From: Microcaldota archaeon
Lineage (GTDB): Archaea; Micrarchaeota; Micrarchaeia; Micrarchaeales; Micrarchaeaceae
Reading direction: 5' to 3'
Assembly: GCA_021793035.1 (NCBI GenBank)
Contig: JAJYTM010000004.1
Location: 1-19,868, forward strand
DNA length: 19,868 bases
Position numbers and translations under genes: made by a program
Shown: positions 14,751 to 19,868 of the stretch, in pieces
Layout of the letters: each line of letters starts with the position of its first letter
Position numbering within the stretch: position 1 is the first letter of the stretch
The notes under the pieces: model-generated
Seen by the model: the letters and a program-made list of their open reading frames with translations, nothing else
What the model was told of the DNA's origin: nothing
Database searches by the model: none

Positions 14751-16265
14751 ATGCGCGACAAAGAGCTGTTGAAGGCGCTTTCCAAACTGCTCTCCAATTC
14801 TGGCTTCATGCTCTCTGCCGACATAGATACGGACGCTATGAAAGGAGTAGGCATGGAGGCTCTTTCTTCAAAGATCATTGAGCTCAACCAGGGTGCTACA
14901 GGAATTACTGTAGTAGATATGGATATGCTACGCCGGGCGCTAGCAGAAATAGAAAAAGACAGCGCCAGCAAGGCCCCAGTCCCTGTAGAGGTCAAGAGGG
15001 CTACTGATTTCAAGCCCGCCGCGTCGGAGATAGAAGCCGATTACCAGATAAAGAACAGGCCTTCGGATAGGGCAGAAGGCAGCGTCAGCGACTTCGTTGC
15101 GTATTTCAGGAGCAGGCTATCTAGGATAAAAGAGATACTGTCATCGCACAGGGCGTACGCCATCACGCAGAGCATAGGGAACATGAAGAACTTCATGTCC
15201 GGCCGAGAAGTGGTTGTTGCAGGCATACTGACAAACAGGATAACCACGAAGAACGGCAACATAATGGCGACCATAGAGGACGAGACCGGAGAAGCAAAGA
15301 TAATGTTCATGAATAATCCCAATACCGAAGGCAAGAGGCTCTTTGAGAGCGCCTCGAGGCTGATAAACGACGAGGTCATTGCCATAAAGGGCAAAATATC
15401 CGGGCCGTTCGTCATAGCAAAGGAGATCGTATGGCCTGATATCCCAATACGCGAGAGGAAGGTGATTGAAGATGACATAGCCATAGCATTCATGTCAGAC
15501 ATACATGTTGGCAGCAAGCTTTTCATGAAGAAGAACTTCACGAAGATGCTTTCATGGCTCAATGGCAGCGTCGACACAAAGTCAAGGACGCTCGCAGGCA
15601 AGATAAAGTACATAATAATGGGGGGGGACGTGGTGGATGGGATAGGCGTATATCCGGATCACGACAGGGACCTGGCAGTGCTGGACATATACTCGCAATA
15701 CCAGATGCTCGCAGAGTACATAGAGGCGATACCTGATTATATACACGTGTTCGTGCTGCCGGGCAACCATGACGCCGTACAGCGCGCCGAGCCCCAGCCT
15801 CCCTTTCCTGAAGAGCTGCTCGACATAAAACTGAGCAACGTGCACATGGTGTCCAACCCAAGCACACTTGTGCTTCACAAGCTTAACGTGCTCGCATACC
15901 ACGGCACATCGCTCGATTCAATCATAAGCTCAGTGCCTGGCATGAGCTATGCCAAGCCCGAAGATGCCATGCTCGAGCTGCTCAAGCGCAGGCACCTCTC
16001 GCCTGTCTATGGGGGCAACATAATAGTGCCTACGCAAACCGACAATCTTGTCATAGACGAAGTGCCGGACATACTTCACATGGGCCACATACACAAGAAC
16101 GGGCTCCTCGAATACCACGGGGTGCAGATAGTCAACAGCGGCACATGGCAGGACAGGACTGATTTTCAGGTAAGGCAGGGGCACATGCCTACTCCATGCA
16201 ACCTTCCTGTGTTCGAGGCAAAGAAATACGGTTTCACTACTGTTGATTTTACTGGGGTGGTGTGA
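14751..16265 (+). CDS. polB: DNA polymerase D small subunit DP1 (3'-5' exonuclease)
   Basis: This encodes the 504-aa proofreading subunit of the archaeal replicative polymerase PolD. A weakly conserved N-terminal region (about 1-115) is followed by an OB fold (VVVAGILTNRITTKNG through AKIMF, about 154-186) and an Mre11-like phosphodiesterase domain from about 243. Metal-binding motifs are complete: SDIHVGS (Asp250, His252), GGDVVDG (Asp293), LPGNHDAVQR (Asn339, His340, Asp341), YHGTS (His384) and MGHIHKNG (His446, His448), so exonuclease activity is expected. It begins 8 bases after the UPF0147 stop, and its TGA overlaps the DP2 start codon as TGATG, indicating translational coupling of the two subunits. 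The gene symbol follows common archaeal usage and does not imply family B. Confidence 0.96.
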   Translation: MRDKELLKALSKLLSNSGFMLSADIDTDAMKGVGMEALSSKIIELNQGATGITVVDMDMLRRALAEIEKDSASKAPVPVEVKRATDFKPAASEIEADYQIKNRPSDRAEGSVSDFVAYFRSRLSRIKEILSSHRAYAITQSIGNMKNFMSGREVVVAGILTNRITTKNGNIMATIEDETGEAKIMFMNNPNTEGKRLFESASRLINDEVIAIKGKISGPFVIAKEIVWPDIPIRERKVIEDDIAIAFMSDIHVGSKLFMKKNFTKMLSWLNGSVDTKSRTLAGKIKYIIMGGDVVDGIGVYPDHDRDLAVLDIYSQYQMLAEYIEAIPDYIHVFVLPGNHDAVQRAEPQPPFPEELLDIKLSNVHMVSNPSTLVLHKLNVLAYHGTSLDSIISSVPGMSYAKPEDAMLELLKRRHLSPVYGGNIIVPTQTDNLVIDEVPDILHMGHIHKNGLLEYHGVQIVNSGTWQDRTDFQVRQGHMPTPCNLPVFEAKKYGFTTVDFTGVV

Positions 16266-19200
16266 TGAACAACGACGAATATTTCGATATGCTTTCCAAG
16301 TACGTGGAGAAGGCATACGAGGTTGCGAACAGGGCCCGCGGAAAAGGCTACGATCCAGAGATGAACGTGGAGATAAGGCCTGCTCCAGACTTGGCTACGA
16401 AGGTCGAAGGTATACTGGATATAGATGGCTTGGCTGCGCTGATAAAGAGCAAGGATGCCAAGAGCAGGCAGGAACTTGCCTTCAAGATGGTCGAGGAGGT
16501 ATGCACCAACAAGAGATTCGAATCAGAGATACAGAAAAGGATGACCCTCGCCGTTAGGGTGGGGCTTTCTGTGCTTACAGAGGGCATACTGGTCGCGCCT
16601 ACAGAAGGGTTCCAGGGCGTTTTCCTGTACAAGAATCCCGACGGTTCCGATTATGTTTCTGCAGTCTATGCAGGCCCGATAAGGGGCGCAGGAGGAACCA
16701 GCGCTGCGCTGTCCGTTGCGCTCACCGATTACGCTAGGAAGCTGATGGGCGTAGGCATATACAAGCCACAGAAAAGCGAGGTTGAGAGATATGTTGAAGA
16801 AATAGGCATATACCACCACCGCAAGCACCTGCAGTACCTGCCCAGCGACGGCGACATACGCACAATAATAGAAAACTGCCCCGTATGCGTTGACGGCTTA
16901 GCTACAGAAGACGCAGAGATAGGCATACACAGGAATATAAAGCGCACAGCGATATCAGGCAAGGAAGAGATGATAACAAATAGGATAAGGGGAGGAGTTC
17001 CATTGGTCCTGTGCGAAGGCATAGCGCAGAAGGCGAAGAGCGTGCTCAAGTACACCAAGGCAGTCGGGCTCGACTGGACCTGGCTCAACAACATAATAAG
17101 GGCGGAGAAGGCAGATAAGCCAAATCCACAGGACCATTCGCAGGACAACAATGCGGTATTCCTAAGGGAGCTTGTGGCCGGCAGGCCCGTATTCGCGTAT
17201 CCGAACCATCCGGGGTCGTTCAGGCTCAGGTATGGAAGAAGCCGCCTTACAGGTATAGCGGCGAAGGGGTTCAGCCCATCCACAATGATACTGCTCGACG
17301 AATTCATAGCTACCGGCACGCAACTGAAGGTCGAGAAGCCCGGCAAGGGTTGCATAGCGATGCCTGTGGATTCGATAGAAGGGCCGTTCGTCAAGCTTGA
17401 CGATGGGCGCGCCTTCAGGATAAATGACCCGGAGGTGGCGATGGAGTACAAGGACCACATATCCAAGATACTGTCTGTCGGCGACATACTGATAACGTAT
17501 GGTGATTTCAAGAAGACAAATACTGCTTTGCTTCCGACCAGCTATGTAGAAGAATACTGGTATGCGCAGCTCAGCGCGGCAGGCTATTCAGGGGGCATGC
17601 CAGAAGCCCCAAGCTTCAAAGATGCCTTGCAATATTCCATGGACTATTCCGTCCCGATGCACCCTCTCTACATATATGATTACAACGACATAACCAACGA
17701 GGATCTTGGCAGCATAGCAGCTGCTCTGTCGCGTGCCGATATTGGCAGCAGCAGCCTACTCGATATAAGCGTAATAAGGCTGACGCGCGAAGATTCAGAG
17801 AAATGCAGGGACGCAATAGAGCGCATATGCATACCGCATACAGACAGGGACGGAACGATATCAATAGAGGGCGGCGATGCGCAAGCGCTCCTATGCTCGA
17901 TGGGCTTCATAAAGGAGGGCAAAGTGGTCGAAGACAGGGAGGGCGCAGCAAAGGCGATATCGGAAGCGGATCCGGAAAAGCTCCCCGCAGAACTGCTGAG
18001 CTCAATTGCGCCATTCGATATAATGCAGCGCTCGACCTACATAGGCGGCAGGCAGGGCAGGCCGGAAAAGGCCAAGGAGAGGCTCATGGCCCCTCCGCCC
18101 AACGTGCTCTTCCCGATAGGCGAGAAGGGCGGCAAGGAGCGGAGCATAACAAAAGCATATGTAGCGGACAAGAAGAGATTCGGCGCACCGAATATGGAGA
18201 TAGAGATGGCAAGATACAGGTGCCAGAAGGGAAAGGAGAGCCTTCCTACGGCGTATTGCCATAGGCACGAATCAAGAGCATACCTAGAGCGCATATGCCC
18301 CCGCTGCATGCACAAGACCTCGAGCGATGTATGCGAAAACTGCAGCACCCCTACTACAGCCTACGAGATGCAGAGAGTGGACATAGCGGACATGCTTGAT
18401 TCTGCAATGAAGAACCTGGGGCTGAGCCAGCTCCCGAAGCTCATAAAAGGGGTGAAGGGCATGATGAGCAAGAGCAAGGAAGCCGAGCCCATAGAGAAAG
18501 GCATACTGAGGGGCATCTACGGCGTGCATATATTCAAGGACGGCACGTCGAGGTTCGATGCCACTGATGCTCCAATAACCCATTTCTATCCAAAGGAGAT
18601 AGGAACAAGCATAGAGAAATTGCGCGAGCTGGGGTATACAGAGGATTACGACGGCAAGCCGCTAGAGAGCCCTGACCAGCTCGTCGAGCTCAAGCACCAG
18701 GACGTGATACTCAACCATGCAGGTGCTGAGTTCGTTCTCAGGGTTAGCAAATTCATAGATGCACTGCTAGTCAAGTACTACAAGGTAGAGCCGTTCTACA
18801 AGGCGGATTCGAAGGAAGACCTCATCGGGCATGCTGTAGTGACCCTGTCGCCGCATACATCGACAGGTTTTGTGGGAAGGATAATCGGCTACGCAGATGT
18901 TAACGTGGGGTTGGCACACCCGTATCTTATATCGGCAAGGCGCAGGAACTGCGACGGCGATGAAGATACAACAATACTGCTACTGGACGCGCTCATCAAC
19001 TTCTCCAAGCATTACCTGCCAACCACAATCGGAGGCACAATGGATGCGCCGCTGATATTGGCGGCGAACATAAAGCCGGAAGAGGTAGATGACGAAGTAT
19101 GGAACATGGAGGTTGACAGCTCATACAGCAAGGATTTCTACGACAAGACAATGCAGCGTGTCCCTCCAGGCGAGGCGAAGGTGGGATTAGTAGAGGGCAG

Positions 19201-19720
19201 GCTTAAGACCGAGGCGGCGTATTCCGGGCTGAAATTCACGCACGCAACTACCACAAAGGCGATGGCATATGCACCTAAGCGCAGCGCATATACTACGCTC
19301 AAGACCATGCAGGACAAGATAGACATGCAGTTCAGCCTGTCGGACAAGCTGTACTCGATAGACAGGGCCGATGCGGCGAAGAGGCTCATACTGAGCCATT
19401 TCATACCGGACCTCATGGGCAACCTGCACTCATTCTCTAAGCAGACGTTCAGGTGCATATCGTGCAACGCCAAGTACAGGCGCGTCCCGCTCATAGGGAA
19501 ATGCCCGAAGTGCGGCGGCAAGCTCGTGCTCACCATATCCAAAGGAGGCATAGAGAAATACCTCAACACCGCCATAAACCTCTCGGAAAGGTACAAGCTG
19601 GAGCCCTATATACGCCAGAGGATAATGCTCCTGAAGCAGGAGATAGAGACAGTATTCGGAGCGGTAGGCGCTGCAGGCGACATACCTACAAGGCAGTTCA
19701 ACCTGGCGAACTTCATGTAG
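16265..19720 (+). CDS. polC: DNA polymerase D large subunit DP2 (catalytic)
   Basis: This encodes the 1151-aa polymerase subunit of PolD, which has an RNA-polymerase-like double-psi beta-barrel core. The catalytic motif NCDGDED (residues 895-901) follows NVGLAHPYLISARRR. Zinc-binding cysteines occur as CPRC and CENC (678/681 and 690/693) and as CISC and CPKC (1064/1067 and 1080/1083). The extreme C-terminus QFNLANFM (1144-1151) resembles a PCNA-interacting peptide. No intein interrupts the gene, although DP2 genes in several archaea carry one. ATG 16265 overlaps the DP1 stop by one base and has GGGGTGGTG just upstream; a GTG three bases earlier is an alternative. The close coupling with DP1 suggests balanced synthesis of the heterodimer. 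Confidence 0.97.
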   Translation: MNNDEYFDMLSKYVEKAYEVANRARGKGYDPEMNVEIRPAPDLATKVEGILDIDGLAALIKSKDAKSRQELAFKMVEEVCTNKRFESEIQKRMTLAVRVGLSVLTEGILVAPTEGFQGVFLYKNPDGSDYVSAVYAGPIRGAGGTSAALSVALTDYARKLMGVGIYKPQKSEVERYVEEIGIYHHRKHLQYLPSDGDIRTIIENCPVCVDGLATEDAEIGIHRNIKRTAISGKEEMITNRIRGGVPLVLCEGIAQKAKSVLKYTKAVGLDWTWLNNIIRAEKADKPNPQDHSQDNNAVFLRELVAGRPVFAYPNHPGSFRLRYGRSRLTGIAAKGFSPSTMILLDEFIATGTQLKVEKPGKGCIAMPVDSIEGPFVKLDDGRAFRINDPEVAMEYKDHISKILSVGDILITYGDFKKTNTALLPTSYVEEYWYAQLSAAGYSGGMPEAPSFKDALQYSMDYSVPMHPLYIYDYNDITNEDLGSIAAALSRADIGSSSLLDISVIRLTREDSEKCRDAIERICIPHTDRDGTISIEGGDAQALLCSMGFIKEGKVVEDREGAAKAISEADPEKLPAELLSSIAPFDIMQRSTYIGGRQGRPEKAKERLMAPPPNVLFPIGEKGGKERSITKAYVADKKRFGAPNMEIEMARYRCQKGKESLPTAYCHRHESRAYLERICPRCMHKTSSDVCENCSTPTTAYEMQRVDIADMLDSAMKNLGLSQLPKLIKGVKGMMSKSKEAEPIEKGILRGIYGVHIFKDGTSRFDATDAPITHFYPKEIGTSIEKLRELGYTEDYDGKPLESPDQLVELKHQDVILNHAGAEFVLRVSKFIDALLVKYYKVEPFYKADSKEDLIGHAVVTLSPHTSTGFVGRIIGYADVNVGLAHPYLISARRRNCDGDEDTTILLLDALINFSKHYLPTTIGGTMDAPLILAANIKPEEVDDEVWNMEVDSSYSKDFYDKTMQRVPPGEAKVGLVEGRLKTEAAYSGLKFTHATTTKAMAYAPKRSAYTTLKTMQDKIDMQFSLSDKLYSIDRADAAKRLILSHFIPDLMGNLHSFSKQTFRCISCNAKYRRVPLIGKCPKCGGKLVLTISKGGIEKYLNTAINLSERYKLEPYIRQRIMLLKQEIETVFGAVGAAGDIPTRQFNLANFM

Positions 19721-19758
19721 CCCGGGATCAGCCGCATTTTAAAAGAATCACAGAAAGC

Positions 19759-19765
19759 TATATAT
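19759..19765 (+). promoter_or_regulatory. TATA box of the tRNA gene
   Basis: TATATAT is centred 37 bases before the first base of the tRNA, which predicts a primary transcript with a 5' leader of roughly 10 nt to be removed by RNase P. Confidence 0.55.
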
Positions 19766-19798
19766 CCCTTCACAGAGCCAAATACCAATATCATTCAT

Positions 19799-19868
19799 GC
19801 CAGGGTGGCGGAATCCGGTATCGCGTGCGCCTGGAAACAAGTCCTGCAAGCGCATGGCCTCACGGCCT
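19799..19868 (+). tRNA. tRNA-Ser(GGA) with a 12-nt intron, 3' end beyond window
   Basis: GCCAGGG (19799-19805) is the acceptor 5' strand, followed by TG. The D arm is GCGG...TCGC with the loop GG (19808-19824). The anticodon stem TGCGC (19826-19830) pairs with GCGCA (19850-19854), but 19 bases lie between them instead of 7. Removing 12 bases (19837-19848), after position 37, leaves the loop CTGGAAA with anticodon GGA. A long variable arm GGCC-TCAC-GGCC (19856-19867) shows a class II tRNA, consistent with serine; the anticodon rules out leucine. The T arm and acceptor 3' strand are outside the window, so the acceptor stem and discriminator base cannot be checked. Confidence 0.8.
19837..19848 (+). 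other. Putative archaeal tRNA intron (12 nt)
   Basis: ACAAGTCCTGCA would be excised between positions 37 and 38, the standard archaeal site. CCTG in the intron can pair with CTGG of the anticodon loop (with one U-U mismatch), leaving three-base bulges AAA and CAA at the two cut sites, as the splicing endonuclease requires. The intron is too short for a full outer helix, so the motif would be a relaxed bulge-helix-loop. Confidence 0.65.

Noticed and set aside
16265..19720. Possible intein in DP2
   Set aside because: DP2 genes sometimes carry one, but the frame reads through the catalytic motif NCDGDED without an insertion, and the length of 1151 residues is normal for an uninterrupted subunit.
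19831..19849. tRNA-Leu or tRNA-Cys as alternative identity of the last gene
   Set aside because: The 19-base loop contains no leucine anticodon in a workable position. A GCA (Cys) reading would need an odd intron site and conflicts with the long variable arm.
1..19868. CRISPR array, insertion sequence, prophage or toxin-antitoxin pair
   Set aside because: I saw no regularly spaced repeats, transposase or integrase motifs, or small toxin-like gene pairs. The only sizeable direct repeats are the two pilin genes.

Overview
The window is a chromosomal stretch of an archaeon. It encodes both subunits of family D DNA polymerase, which is found only in archaea, together with archaeal-type Dph2, L10e, EF-1beta, an XPD helicase, a UPF0147 protein, an archaeal presenilin-type protease and pilins with a class III signal peptide. 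Many genes have TATA-like boxes placed for leaderless transcripts, and the Shine-Dalgarno sites that are present read GGTGAT, GTGAT or GGAGGTG. The compact layout, small proteins and pilin type would suit a DPANN lineage such as Micrarchaeota, but this is an inference from style and not a phylogenetic placement.

Layout from left to right: a glutamate dehydrogenase gene runs off the left edge (minus strand). Next come two tandem, mosaic pilin-like genes (plus strand), each with its own TATA box and hairpin terminator. They are followed by dph2 and rpl10e (minus), ftsZ (plus), and a minus-strand block from about 10.6 kb down to 4.8 kb holding a membrane protein with a PLD-like tail, a secreted, membrane-anchored Lon-type (S16) protease, a 56-aa zinc-ribbon protein, EF-1beta and Rad50. 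Then come xpd (plus), an intramembrane aspartyl protease (minus, overlapping xpd by 8 bases), a spermidine synthase-like gene (plus), and the cluster UPF0147 - DP1 - DP2 (plus). A class II tRNA, read here as tRNA-Ser(GGA) with a 12-nt intron, is cut by the right edge.

Functionally the window mixes genome maintenance (PolD, Rad50, XPD), division (FtsZ), translation (L10e, EF-1beta, zinc ribbon, Dph2 acting on EF-2, tRNA), membrane or cell-surface proteolysis (S16 protease, presenilin-like protease) and surface structures (pilins). Coding density is high. No gene-free stretch exceeds 300 bases; the longest are 419-651 (promoters of gdhA and the first pilin) and 3529-3748 (promoters of rpl10e and ftsZ). 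I see no CRISPR array, insertion sequence, integrase or other clear mobile element.

The most unusual features are the paired pilin genes, whose near-identical ends coincide with the predicted transcript ends while their middles diverge; the short-intron tRNA; and a protease ectodomain very rich in N-glycosylation sequons.
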